From RHKX01 sp041393495 (GTDB lineage: Bacteria > Actinomycetota > Thermoleophilia > Solirubrobacterales > 70-9), in the NCBI GenBank assembly GCA_041393495.1, contig JAWKKA010000014.1, positions 44,674 to 108,673 of the forward strand: 64,000 nt of DNA, written 5' to 3'. The translations under genes were made by a program, and so were the position numbers. This document shows positions 16,544 through 26,788 of this stretch, in pieces. The notes beneath the pieces were generated by a model. That model saw nothing but the letters and a program-made list of their open reading frames with translations. It did no database searches and was not told the DNA's origin. How positions within the stretch are numbered: the stretch's first letter is position 1; each line of letters begins with the position of its first letter.

Positions 16544-17086
16544 CTACGGCCCGACCTTGGCGTTGCCGCTGATCCTGTCGATCCTCCAGGCGTTGCCGAC
16601 CTCGACGACCGTCACCTGCAGGGTCTGGCCGGCGAAGACGCCGCCCGTGGGCTTGACGGTGACGATGATCGAGCCGCCCGGGCCGGGCTTGCGACCGACG
16701 ATCGCGATCCGGTCGGCGAGGGCGTTCGGCTTGCGGGCGGCGATGCAGCCCTGGCGGTCGCCATAGGAGCGCTTCAGAAAGCCCGTCGTGATCAACTCGT
16801 CGCAGACCGACGGGTCGTTCGGCTTCGTCAGGAAGAGCTTGACTGTCGCCACGGACTGCTCTGCGGGAGTGGCCTGCCCGCCGCCGCCGCCGCCCTGGCC
16901 GCCGCCGCCCTGGTTGCCGCCACCACCCTGGGCGCCGCCGTTGCCGCCCGGCGTCGTCGTCGGCCCGGTCGTCGTCTGCGCGACGACCGGCCCCGTGGTC
17001 GGCGGCTCCTCCTTCTCGCCGCAGCCGACCACAAGCAGCGCGGCGAGCGCTGCGCCGAGGGTGGTGACGATCGCTCCGCGCTTCAC
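16544..17086 (-). CDS. predicted lipoprotein, unknown function
   Basis: A 180-residue exported protein. A GTG start at 17086 gives a short basic N-terminus and a hydrophobic stretch ending in a lipobox (ALLVVGC, Cys about residue 22). A Pro/Thr and then Gly/Gln-rich linker (about 25-75) leads to a small globular domain with two Cys (SVCDELIT and GCIAARK) that may pair, and an AWRIDRISG ending. It may be an NTF2-like or immunity-like domain, but I cannot assign a family. It converges with panB and follows the acyltransferase gene by 11 bases. Confidence 0.75.
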   Translation of the reverse strand: MKRGAIVTTLGAALAALLVVGCGEKEEPPTTGPVVAQTTTGPTTTPGGNGGAQGGGGNQGGGGQGGGGGGQATPAEQSVATVKLFLTKPNDPSVCDELITTGFLKRSYGDRQGCIAARKPNALADRIAIVGRKPGPGGSIIVTVKPTGGVFAGQTLQVTVVEVGNAWRIDRISGNAKVGP

Positions 17087-17097
17087 GGTCCGCAAGG

Positions 17098-17739
17098 CTA
17101 GCCGTCCACCGGGTCGGCGTCGGGCTTCGCGGCGCCGACCGGCTCGATCGGACGGATCACCTGCGCCGGGGCGCCGGCCGCGATCGTCCACGGCGGGATG
17201 TCGCGGGTGACGACCGAGCTCGCGCCGATCACGCTGTGCTCGCCGATCTCGGTGCCGCCGGTGACGACGACCCCCTTGCCGAGCCAGCAGTTGGCGCCGA
17301 TCCGGACCGGCCCGCGCGCCACGAAGCCCTGCCAGGTGATCGGCAGCTCGGGATCGTCGACCCGATGGTCGGCGTCGCCGACGAAGCAATGGTTGGCGAG
17401 CATCACGTGATCGCCGATCTCGATCGACTCCTGCGCGGCGAGCATCGTCTCGCGGTTGAGGAAGCAGCCGCGGCCGATCCTGATCCGCGCCTCCGGCGCC
17501 AGCGTGATCCAGCAGCCGGGCTCGAGCAGCGTCCCCTCGCCGATCACGAGACGCCCGTCGTCGAGCGCCTCGAGCACCTCGCCCTCGACCGGGTGGCGAA
17601 CGTAGAAGCCGCCGCGGGCGGCATGGCGGTTGATCCGCCAGCGGTTCCGGAGCCGGTGGGTGCGCTCGTACCAGCGGCGCTTCTGCCACCACATCCGCCA
17701 GCCGCGCTGCGGCGCCACGTAGGGGTCCTCGGCCGCCAC
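17098..17739 (-). CDS. hexapeptide-repeat acyltransferase
   Basis: A 213-residue left-handed beta-helix acyltransferase. A basic, tryptophan-rich N-terminus (MWWQKRRWYERTHRLRNR) precedes [LIV]-G-x4 hexapeptides from about residue 65 to 195. HCFVGDADHR holds the probable catalytic His, and GANCWLGKGVVVTGGTEIGEHSVIGASSVVTRDIP is the usual C-terminal coil set (shown in pieces elsewhere in the family). Relatives O-acetylate sugars or antibiotics; the acceptor here is unknown. The GTG at 17739 is preferred; it lies only 18 bases from the divergent gene at 17758. Confidence 0.85.
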   Translation of the reverse strand: MAAEDPYVAPQRGWRMWWQKRRWYERTHRLRNRWRINRHAARGGFYVRHPVEGEVLEALDDGRLVIGEGTLLEPGCWITLAPEARIRIGRGCFLNRETMLAAQESIEIGDHVMLANHCFVGDADHRVDDPELPITWQGFVARGPVRIGANCWLGKGVVVTGGTEIGEHSVIGASSVVTRDIPPWTIAAGAPAQVIRPIEPVGAAKPDADPVDG

Positions 17740-17757
17740 GGCTGTAGCTTCCCAGAC

Positions 17758-18348
17758 GTGGCTTTCGGAGATGCGGCAGGAGAGCAGACGCGGGAGGAGC
17801 GGCTCGCGATCGCCCGCCGCTACCGCGAGCGGCGCGGCGCCGAGCTGCGGGCGCTGGCGGCGCCGTTCGCCGATGGCGAGGTGGTCGCAGCGGGCGAGTT
17901 CAGCACCATCCCGACCGAGGCGATCGCGTCGATCCCGCTGCTCGGCATGGTGCTGCTCCCGCTCGCCCGCCGCCGCAGCCGCCGGAGCAGGAAGGCATCG
18001 GGGCTCGCGCCGGCGATCCTGCTGGCGCTGACCGCCGCCGAGGTCCACGCGCTCGCCCTCGAGCGCGCCGGCCTCCGCCGCGACGAGACCGAGGTGCGGC
18101 CGGCGCGTTCCTGGCCGCGGCCGGAGGTCAGCGCCGAGCGCGGCGGCCGCGCCTTCATGCGCGACAGGGTCCTGCTCCACGTCCCCGACGCCGACGAGCC
18201 GCTGACGCTGTACGCGCCGACGCTGCGCACGAACCCGTGGAGCGCCGAGGTCGTCCGGCTGCTCGGCGGTGAAGCGCCGGAGCCGCTGGACCTGGGCCCC
18301 AACCGGGACGCCGATCGGGAGAAACCACTCGATTCCGGAATCTCGTAG
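17758..18348 (+). CDS. protein of unknown function
   Basis: A 196-residue protein from a GTG start at 17758. It contains one hydrophobic segment (EAIASIPLLGMVLLPLA, about 60-76) followed by a very basic RRRSRRSRK stretch, then LAPAILLALTAAEVHALAL and a polar C-terminal half. The pattern LALTAAEVHAL resembles the short PH-like proteins common in actinobacteria, but this is weak. It is divergently arranged with the acyltransferase, so the two probably share a compact promoter region. Confidence 0.6.
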   Translation: MAFGDAAGEQTREERLAIARRYRERRGAELRALAAPFADGEVVAAGEFSTIPTEAIASIPLLGMVLLPLARRRSRRSRKASGLAPAILLALTAAEVHALALERAGLRRDETEVRPARSWPRPEVSAERGGRAFMRDRVLLHVPDADEPLTLYAPTLRTNPWSAEVVRLLGGEAPEPLDLGPNRDADREKPLDSGIS

Positions 18349-18351
18349 GGC

Positions 18352-18365
18352 GGTTCCGCGGAACC
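18352..18365. repeat. perfect 14-bp palindrome
   Basis: GGTTCCGCGGAACC lies three bases after the stop codon of the gene at 17758-18348. It can form a 6-bp-arm hairpin but has no following T tract. Near-identical copies occur at 61766-61779 (one change) and 62506-62519 (one change). Confidence 0.5.
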
Positions 18366-18405
18366 CCCCGACCCCCACCCCACGGACGGGCAAGGCCGAC
18401 CGTCC

Positions 18406-18560
18406 GGTGAGCGGCTCCACCCGCCGGTGAGCGGCTCCACCCGCCGGTGAGCGGCCCCGCCCGCCGGTGAGCGGCCCCGCCCGCCGGTGAGCGCCCCACC
18501 CGCCGGTGAGCGGCCCCGCCCGCCGGTGAGCACCCCACCCGCCGGTGAGCGCCGAACATT
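18406..18560. repeat. 20-bp tandem repeat array (about 8 units)
   Basis: Eight consecutive units begin GGTGAGCG/GGTGAGCA at 18406, 18426, 18446, 18466, 18486, 18505, 18525 and 18544; the first is GGTGAGCGGCTCCACCCGCC. The period is 20 bp, twice shortened to 19, and the last unit decays. It fills the convergent gap between the gene ending at 18348 and the LysM peptidase ending at 18595. There are no unique spacers, so it is not CRISPR. Confidence 0.9.
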
Positions 18561-18594
18561 GCTGCCTGCCTGGGGGCTCCCTGTCGCTCGCGGG

Positions 18595-19305
18595 TCAGCC
18601 GCCCCAACTGACATGCCACCACTCATCCGGCGCCTCGAGCTTGCCCCAGCCGTACTGCCAGCCGATCGCATCGACGATGTCGCGCATCTGCGGAGTCGCC
18701 AGATCGACGGAGACGCCGAGCTCGTGCGAGGAGTAGCCGGGTGGATTGGCGGGCGCGCCGGCGCCGGTCAGGAACAGCTCGTACATCTCGCCCTGCTGGG
18801 TCGACGTCCGGTAGGCGGACAGCGGCCCGGCCGGGTGGAGGTCGACGCCGTAGCCGCTCAGCGACGCCTGCCGCATCGCGTTCCAGGCGGCCGCGGCGCC
18901 CGCATCGAGGTAGAGATCGCCCCACGGGCTCGGGATCGCGCCCAGCCACGGGGCCGGCGGGGCCGCCGTCGCGGTCGGGTCCGTGGCGCCGGCCGTCGCG
19001 GTCGGATCCGTGGCGGCGGTCGTCGCGGTCGGGTCCGTGGCGCCGGTCGCCGTCGCGGCGGTCGCGCCGAGGCCGGCCTCCTCCGGCGTCGGTATCGACA
19101 GCGATGCCCCGGCGATCACCAGGTGGTCGCTCGCGACCCCGTTCCAGGACGCGAGAGCGTCAGTGGTCAGGCCGTTGGCGGCGGCGATGCCGGAGAGCGT
19201 CTCCCCGGGCTGAACGGTGTGCGTGATCGCGGCGCCGGCGGCGGCCGGAGCCACCGCGATGGCGGTTGCCGCGAGCGCTGCGGCCAGAGAAGACCTGACT
19301 GACAT
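18595..19305 (-). CDS. LysM and M15 (VanY-type) D,D-carboxypeptidase, exported
   Basis: A 236-residue secreted cell-wall enzyme. A signal peptide (residues 1-25) is followed by a LysM peptidoglycan-binding domain (HTVQPGETLSGIAAANGL, about 29-72), a linker with three ATDPTAT repeats (about 85-118), and a VanY-like peptidase domain. SSHELGVSVDL supplies the His and Asp zinc ligands, and EWWHVSW the second His and catalytic Glu. It should trim D-Ala-D-Ala from peptidoglycan. It lies downstream of uvrA by about 97 bases. Confidence 0.88.
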   Translation of the reverse strand: MSVRSSLAAALAATAIAVAPAAAGAAITHTVQPGETLSGIAAANGLTTDALASWNGVASDHLVIAGASLSIPTPEEAGLGATAATATGATDPTATTAATDPTATAGATDPTATAAPPAPWLGAIPSPWGDLYLDAGAAAAWNAMRQASLSGYGVDLHPAGPLSAYRTSTQQGEMYELFLTGAGAPANPPGYSSHELGVSVDLATPQMRDIVDAIGWQYGWGKLEAPDEWWHVSWGG

Positions 19306-19401
19306 GCTTCGCCCATTCCCCGCACCCCGCCGGGGCTCCTTCGGGAACCGCCGTGCGGAGACCGCCCCGCAAGCGATCGTTCAGGCGCGACCGGCTCGCG
19401 A

Positions 19402-22358
<2,957 letters not shown>

Positions 22359-22378
22359 TGCCGGCGATTCTACGGGTA

Positions 22379-22392
22379 CGAACGGACGTTCG
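22379..22392. promoter_or_regulatory. LexA-binding SOS box upstream of uvrA
   Basis: CGAACGGACGTTCG is a perfect match to the actinobacterial/Gram-positive LexA consensus CGAAC-RNNY-GTTCG. It lies 21 bases upstream of the uvrA GTG. uvrA is a classical SOS gene, so LexA repression with induction by DNA damage is strongly suggested. No equivalent box was seen upstream of uvrB. Confidence 0.88.
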
Positions 22393-22496
22393 GTTCGGCC
22401 CCGACGTTCGGTTCGGCCCCCCACGTTCGGTTCGGCCTCCACGTTCGGTTCGGGCCCCCACGTTCGGTTCGGCCCGACGTTCGGTTCGGCCCCCAC
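22389..22496. repeat. tandem array of GTTCGGTTCGG units next to the SOS box
   Basis: Six copies of ACGTTCGGTTCGG separated by C/G-rich spacers of variable length, giving a period of about 16 to 20 bp. The first copy overlaps the right half of the SOS box. Each copy contains two GTTCG pentamers, the LexA half-site. If read in the uvrA frame the array would encode repeats of AEPNVG, but the SOS box would then lie inside the gene, so I treat it as non-coding. Confidence 0.85.
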
Positions 22497-22536
22497 GAGC
22501 GACGAATAGCTCACAAACATTGGGAGCTATTCGTCG
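22497..22536. repeat. nested palindromic element, copy A
   Basis: A 40-nt element whose arms CGACGAATAGCTC and GAGCTATTCGTCG (22500-22512 and 22524-22536) pair over 13 bp. After one mismatch, CAA/TTG pairs around a 3-base loop. It is matched at 31 of 40 positions by the element at 47361-47400, including the outer arms and the CTCACAA...ATTGG core. It lies between the coiled-coil gene (ending 22548) and the GTTCG array. Confidence 0.85.
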
Positions 22537-22547
22537 TTGACCGCGGG

Positions 22548-23237
22548 TCAGCGGCCGGCGCGGCTGAAGACGTCGTCGAGCAGAGCGTCGATGTCGGCCA
22601 TCGGGCCGAAGTCGGCCTCGATCCGCTCAGTGATCTCATCGCGCGAGGCCCCCTCGAGCGCCAGGTTCATCGCAACGAGACGGGCGCCGCCCCGATCGGG
22701 CGCTGGGGCCCCCGCCGACTCCGGCGAGGCGTCGGCGGGATCGTGATCGGAGCCGGCCGGCGCGTCCGTAGTCCGGCCGGCATCGCCCTGCTCGGCCGCC
22801 GGCTCGTCCGTAGCCCGGTCGGCATCGGCGTGCTCGGCCGCCGGCGCGTCCTCCTCGTTCGCGTCCGTCTCTGCCGCAGCGGCCGGGCCGCCGGGCACGC
22901 TCGAGGCGAGGCCGCGACCGAGGGCGCCGACCTGGGCGCGCAGCGCGTCGGCCTGGGTGACGAGCCCCTCGACCGCCGCACGCGCCTGCTCGATCCGACC
23001 GCTCGCCTCACGGTTCGCGGCGCTGACCGTCTCCGCGGATTCGCTCGCGGCCGCGGCCCGGATCCGCTCGGTCTCGGCCTCCGCCGCGGCGACGAGCCGC
23101 TGCGCCTCAGCCTCGGCGTCGGCGATGATCGCCGCCGCCGCCTGCTCGGCCGCGGCGACGATCTCGCGCACCCGCTCGGCCGCCAGGTCAGCGGCCGCGC
23201 CGCCCCCGCTCTCTCCAGGGCTTGCCATCGGCCGCAT
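22548..23237 (-). CDS. alanine-rich coiled-coil protein (DivIVA-like)
   Basis: A 229-residue cytosolic protein. Residues about 15-115 form a long Ala/Glu-rich helix with heptad character (ERVREIVAAAEQAAAAIIAD and following), like DivIVA or stalk proteins. Residues about 115-180 are acidic and disordered. The C-terminus (LVAMNLALEGASRDEITERI ... LLDDVFSRAGR) is a short globular motif also seen in other actinobacterial DivIVA-type proteins. A second ATG three codons in is an alternative start. A role in cell envelope or division organisation is only an inference. Confidence 0.7.
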   Translation of the reverse strand: MRPMASPGESGGGAAADLAAERVREIVAAAEQAAAAIIADAEAEAQRLVAAAEAETERIRAAAASESAETVSAANREASGRIEQARAAVEGLVTQADALRAQVGALGRGLASSVPGGPAAAAETDANEEDAPAAEHADADRATDEPAAEQGDAGRTTDAPAGSDHDPADASPESAGAPAPDRGGARLVAMNLALEGASRDEITERIEADFGPMADIDALLDDVFSRAGR

Positions 23238-23265
23238 TATCCCGAGCGAGGCCCGGGGTGGTCGC

Positions 23266-23526
23266 CTAACCCTCGACGAACATCTGCAGCGTCTCGGGGC
23301 GGACGCCGTCGTGCTTCATCGCTGCCGCGGCCTCCTCGGTCCGGAGCGCTGCCTCGAGGGAGCCCATGTCAGGGGTCTCGATCAAGACCCCGACCCGGTC
23401 CGAGCCCTGCGGGTCGCGGAAGATCCGCGCCGACATCCCGTGCGAGCCGAAGAACTCGTCGCGCTTCGGCGACGCGGCCCAGTGCTCGACATCCTCCACC
23501 TCGTGAAAGGCGATAACGGTCTCCAT
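23266..23526 (-). CDS. small conserved protein, ferredoxin-like fold predicted
   Basis: An 86-residue protein with alternating strands and helices (METVIAFHEVEDVEHWAAS, RIFRDPQGSDRVGVLIE, then a helix and a final strand ETLQMFVEG), the layout of dimeric alpha-beta-barrel or antibiotic-monooxygenase-like proteins. No catalytic residues stand out. A good AAGGAG ribosome site lies 6 bases before the ATG. It is separated from uvrB by about 200 bases in which I see no other gene. Confidence 0.65.
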   Translation of the reverse strand: METVIAFHEVEDVEHWAASPKRDEFFGSHGMSARIFRDPQGSDRVGVLIETPDMGSLEAALRTEEAAAAMKHDGVRPETLQMFVEG

Positions 23527-23733
23527 CGGATCTCCTTCCCCACCCAGCGGTGGTTACGGCCTCGCGGCCCGTTCGCCGCCCATCTTATTCGGCAGCCGGG
23601 CCCTCGGGCGCGCACGCCGCGGGCCGTCAGGTCTCCTGACGATGTCGGGAGGTCGCTGATCGAGGATGCAGGAGGCGGAGCGTGCAGGTGCACGTGAGCC
23701 GACGAGGACGCCAAGCAGTGGCCTCCCGGGCCG

Positions 23734-25740
23734 TCAGGCCCGCATGCCCTCGAGGTCGCGGCGCAGCTCCTTGAGCTCGTCGCGGAGCCGTCCGGCCTCC
23801 TCGAAGCGCAGCTCCTCGGCGGCGGCGAGCATCTCCTCCTCGATCGCGACGATCACCTTCTCGAGGTCCTCGGGGCTCTCGATCGGCTGGCCATCGAGGG
23901 TCGCGCTCGTGCGCCGCCGCTTCGCCGGCGCGTTCGACTCCATCGCCAGGAAGTCGGACATGTCGCTGATCCCCTTCGTGACCGTCTCCGGGGTGATCCC
24001 GTGCTCGCGGTTGTAGGCGAGCTGGATCTCGCGCCGGCGGTTCGTCTCCTCGATCGCGTTCCGCATCGCCTCGCTCTCGCGATCGGCGTACATCAGCACC
24101 CTGCCCTCGACGTTGCGGGCTGCCCGCCCGATCGTCTGGATCAGGCTCGTCGATCCGCGCAGGAACCCCTCCTTGTCGGCGTCGAGGATCGCGACCAGCC
24201 CGACCTCGGGGATGTCGAGGCCCTCGCGGAGCAGGTTGACGCCGACGAGGACGTCGTACTCGCCGAGGCGGAGGTCGCGGATGATCTGGATCCGCTCGAT
24301 CGTGTCGACCTCCGAGTGCAGGTAGCGGACCCGGAAGCCGTGCTCGAGCAGGTACTCGGTCAGGTCCTCCGACATCTTCTTGGTCAGGGTCGTCACCAGG
24401 CAACGCTCGCGGCGCTCGACGCGGGCCCTGACCTCGTTCATCAGGTCGTCGATCTGGTTCTTCGTCTCCCGGACCTCGACCTCGGGATCGACGATCCCGG
24501 TCGGGCGGACGATCTGCTCGACGATCCGCTCCGACTTGGAGCGCTCGAACCCGCCCGGCGTCGCCGAGACCATCACGACCTGCCCGACCCGGTCGAGGAA
24601 CTCCTCGAACTTGAGCGGGCGGTTGTCGATCGCGCTCGGCAGCCGGAACCCGTGGTCGACCAGGGTCAGCTTGCGCGAGCGGTCGCCCTCGTACATGCCG
24701 CCGATCTGGGGCACGGTCTGGTGCGACTCGTCGATGAAGACGACGAAGTCGCTCGGGAAGTAGTCGATCAGCGTGTGCGGGGCGGAGCCCGGCGGGCGGT
24801 CGTCGAGGATCCGCGAGTAGTTCTCGATCCCGTTGCAGAAGCCGAGCTCCTTGAGCATCTCGAGGTCGTACTGGGTGCGCTGCCGGAGCCGGTGCGCCTC
24901 GAGGTCCTTGCCCTCCGCCTCGAACGCCTCGACCCGCTCCTCGAGCTCGGCGCGGATCTCGTCGACGGCCCGCTCGATCGTCTCCTCCTTGGTGACGTAG
25001 TGGGTCGCCGGCCAGACCGAGACGTGCGTCACCTCGTCGAGGACCTCGCCGGTGAGCGGATCGAAGTGGGTGATCGCCTCGACCTCGTCGCCGAACAGGT
25101 TGATCCGGAAGGCGGACCGCTCGGCGTAGGCCGGGAACACCTCGAGCACCTCCCCCATCACCCGGAAGCTGCCGCGGGTCAGGATCGTGTCGTTGCGCTG
25201 GTACTGCATCGCGACGAGCTGGCGGAACAGGGTCTCGCGCTCGATCCACTCCCCGACCTTGAACAGGACCATCTGCTCGCGGTAGAGCTCCGGCGAGCCG
25301 ATCCCGTAGATGCAGGAGACCGAGGCGACGATGATCACGTCGCGGCGCGCGAAGAGGCTGGCCGTCGCGGCGTGGCGGAGGCGGTCGATCTCGTCGTTGA
25401 TCGTCGCGTCCTTTTCGATGTAGAGGTCCTGGGCGGGGACGTAGGCCTCGGGCTGGTAGTAGTCGTAGTAGGAGACGAAGTACTCGACGGCGGCGTCAGG
25501 GAAGAACTCGCGGAACTCGTTGCAGAGCTGCGCCGCCAGCGTCTTGTTGTGGGCGATGACGAGCGCCGGCCGGCCGAGCCGCTCGATCGCCCCGGCCATC
25601 GTGAAGGTCTTGCCTGTGCCGGTCGCCCCGAGCAGGGTCAGGAAGCGCTCGCCGGCCGCGACGCCGTCGGCGATCGAGGCGATCGCCTGCGGCTGGTCGG
25701 CGGTCGCCGAGTACGCGGAGTTGAGGGTGAAATCCGGCAC
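23734..25740 (-). CDS. uvrB: excinuclease ABC subunit B
   Basis: A 668-residue DNA helicase-like subunit of nucleotide excision repair. It shows Walker A (GATGTGKTFT, about 38-47), the beta-hairpin YYDYYQPEAYVP (about 92-103), FIDESH and SATPGGFE in the core, QTIGRAARN in the last helicase motif, and a C-terminal UvrC-binding UVR helix pair (EEMLAAAEELRFEEAGRLRD). Start is GTG at 25740. It lies 3.4 kb upstream of uvrA on the same strand. No SOS box was found before it. Confidence 0.96.
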   Translation of the reverse strand: MPDFTLNSAYSATADQPQAIASIADGVAAGERFLTLLGATGTGKTFTMAGAIERLGRPALVIAHNKTLAAQLCNEFREFFPDAAVEYFVSYYDYYQPEAYVPAQDLYIEKDATINDEIDRLRHAATASLFARRDVIIVASVSCIYGIGSPELYREQMVLFKVGEWIERETLFRQLVAMQYQRNDTILTRGSFRVMGEVLEVFPAYAERSAFRINLFGDEVEAITHFDPLTGEVLDEVTHVSVWPATHYVTKEETIERAVDEIRAELEERVEAFEAEGKDLEAHRLRQRTQYDLEMLKELGFCNGIENYSRILDDRPPGSAPHTLIDYFPSDFVVFIDESHQTVPQIGGMYEGDRSRKLTLVDHGFRLPSAIDNRPLKFEEFLDRVGQVVMVSATPGGFERSKSERIVEQIVRPTGIVDPEVEVRETKNQIDDLMNEVRARVERRERCLVTTLTKKMSEDLTEYLLEHGFRVRYLHSEVDTIERIQIIRDLRLGEYDVLVGVNLLREGLDIPEVGLVAILDADKEGFLRGSTSLIQTIGRAARNVEGRVLMYADRESEAMRNAIEETNRRREIQLAYNREHGITPETVTKGISDMSDFLAMESNAPAKRRRTSATLDGQPIESPEDLEKVIVAIEEEMLAAAEELRFEEAGRLRDELKELRRDLEGMRA

Positions 25741-25816
25741 GCGGGCGAGGTTAGCGGGCGACGGAGGCGGCAGATCGCGGCCGCCTCGCGGCGCCGCGCA
25801 GCGCCGCCGGCCCGGG

Positions 25817-26782
25817 CTACGGGGCGGCTGCAGCGGTCTCCGCAGCGTCGGCGAGGCGCTCGGCGAGCCACAGGGCCGCCAGCCACTGGCGCCCGCCGGT
25901 GGCGTCGTAGGTCACGACGATCCCCTGCGGGCCACCGATGACCGCGACGTCCTTCCAGGCGACGGATGCGGGCACCCGCCCCAGCGCCGACTCGATCGGC
26001 GCCGGCATCCCGCCCCGGCGGCCGCGGATCCTGCCGTCGCTGCTCCGGGCCTCGAACGGCGGCGAGGCGGCGCCGATGTGGACGGTCGTCCCGCCGTCCG
26101 CCATCGCCACCGACACGGCCCGGCCGTGGCGCTTGCCGCTCATCCGCAGCGCGCCGCGAACGTCGGCCTTGGGCCCTCCGGGTGGGCCGATCCGCCTCCC
26201 GACGCCGACCTCCGGGCGCTCGTCGACGAGCAGGCCGAGCGGCTCGACCGAGCGACCGAGGTCGTCGTAGACGCGGTCGAGCTCGCCGCCGGCCCCGACG
26301 ACCGCGAACGCCCGCCAGACCGCGTAGCCGGCGATCGGGATCGCCCCGAGCACCGCGATCCACGGCTTGCCGAGCAGGTAGGCCGCGGGTACGAACGTGA
26401 AGATCATCAGGCAGATCACCCAGGCCGCCCGATGCGACGAGCGGGCGGCGCCCCAGGCGTCGGCCCGCGCGTCGACCGCCGCCGCGGTGATCGGCGCGAC
26501 CGCGAGCGAGGCCCAGAGCTGCGACTCGGGGACCGTCATCGGATTGTCGACCGCGGCGCCCTCGGCGCCCGGGGGAATGCCCGCCGTCCGCGCGGCGGCA
26601 TCGATCTCGCGACCCTGGACGAGCAGGAGCAGGAACACGAAGCCGCCGACGAGGGCGAAGATGATCGCCAGGGTCGCGGTCGGGCTCGCGTCGCCCCCGC
26701 CGCTCGTCAACGCGACGACGGCGACAGCAACCGCGACGAGGGGGAGACCGATCAGCGCGAGGGTGCGGGATCTCGAGAACAA
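25817..26782 (-). CDS. membrane protein of unknown function
   Basis: A 321-residue protein with two N-terminal helices (residues 7-27 and about 38-56), a polar stretch, two more helices (about 120-160), then a soluble domain of about 150 residues ending ALWLAERLADAAETAAAAP. The soluble part has short beta-like stretches (VSVAMADGGTTVHIG) and basic patches. No family is recognised. It follows the cyclase gene by 6 bases and precedes uvrB, so it may share a transcript with the cyclase. Confidence 0.7.
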   Translation of the reverse strand: MFSRSRTLALIGLPLVAVAVAVVALTSGGGDASPTATLAIIFALVGGFVFLLLLVQGREIDAAARTAGIPPGAEGAAVDNPMTVPESQLWASLAVAPITAAAVDARADAWGAARSSHRAAWVICLMIFTFVPAAYLLGKPWIAVLGAIPIAGYAVWRAFAVVGAGGELDRVYDDLGRSVEPLGLLVDERPEVGVGRRIGPPGGPKADVRGALRMSGKRHGRAVSVAMADGGTTVHIGAASPPFEARSSDGRIRGRRGGMPAPIESALGRVPASVAWKDVAVIGGPQGIVVTYDATGGRQWLAALWLAERLADAAETAAAAP

Positions 26783-26788
26783 GGCTCG

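Noticed and set aside
18406..18560. CRISPR array
   Set aside because: Units are contiguous 19-20-bp repeats without unique spacers, and no cas genes are present in the window. The same holds for 22389-22496.
19306..19401. Possible c-di-AMP (ydaO-type) riboswitch before the LysM/M15 peptidase gene
   Set aside because: Such riboswitches often precede cell-wall hydrolases in actinobacteria and the leader is G-rich, but only 97 bases separate the gene from uvrA, too short for the roughly 120-nt fold, and the conserved GGGGUGAAUC and 3' elements are absent.
22359..22520. A longer uvrA start at the ATG at 22520 inside the palindrome
   Set aside because: It would translate the GTTCG array into low-complexity AEPNVG repeats and place the SOS box inside the gene; the GTG at 22358 matches known UvrA N-termini.
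22508..22524. Rex operator in the palindrome core (TTGTGA / TCACAA)
   Set aside because: The core has one TCACAA half-site, but the other half is TTGGGA or TTGGTG and the spacing (3 bases) is too short for the TTGTGA-N6-TCACAA consensus.
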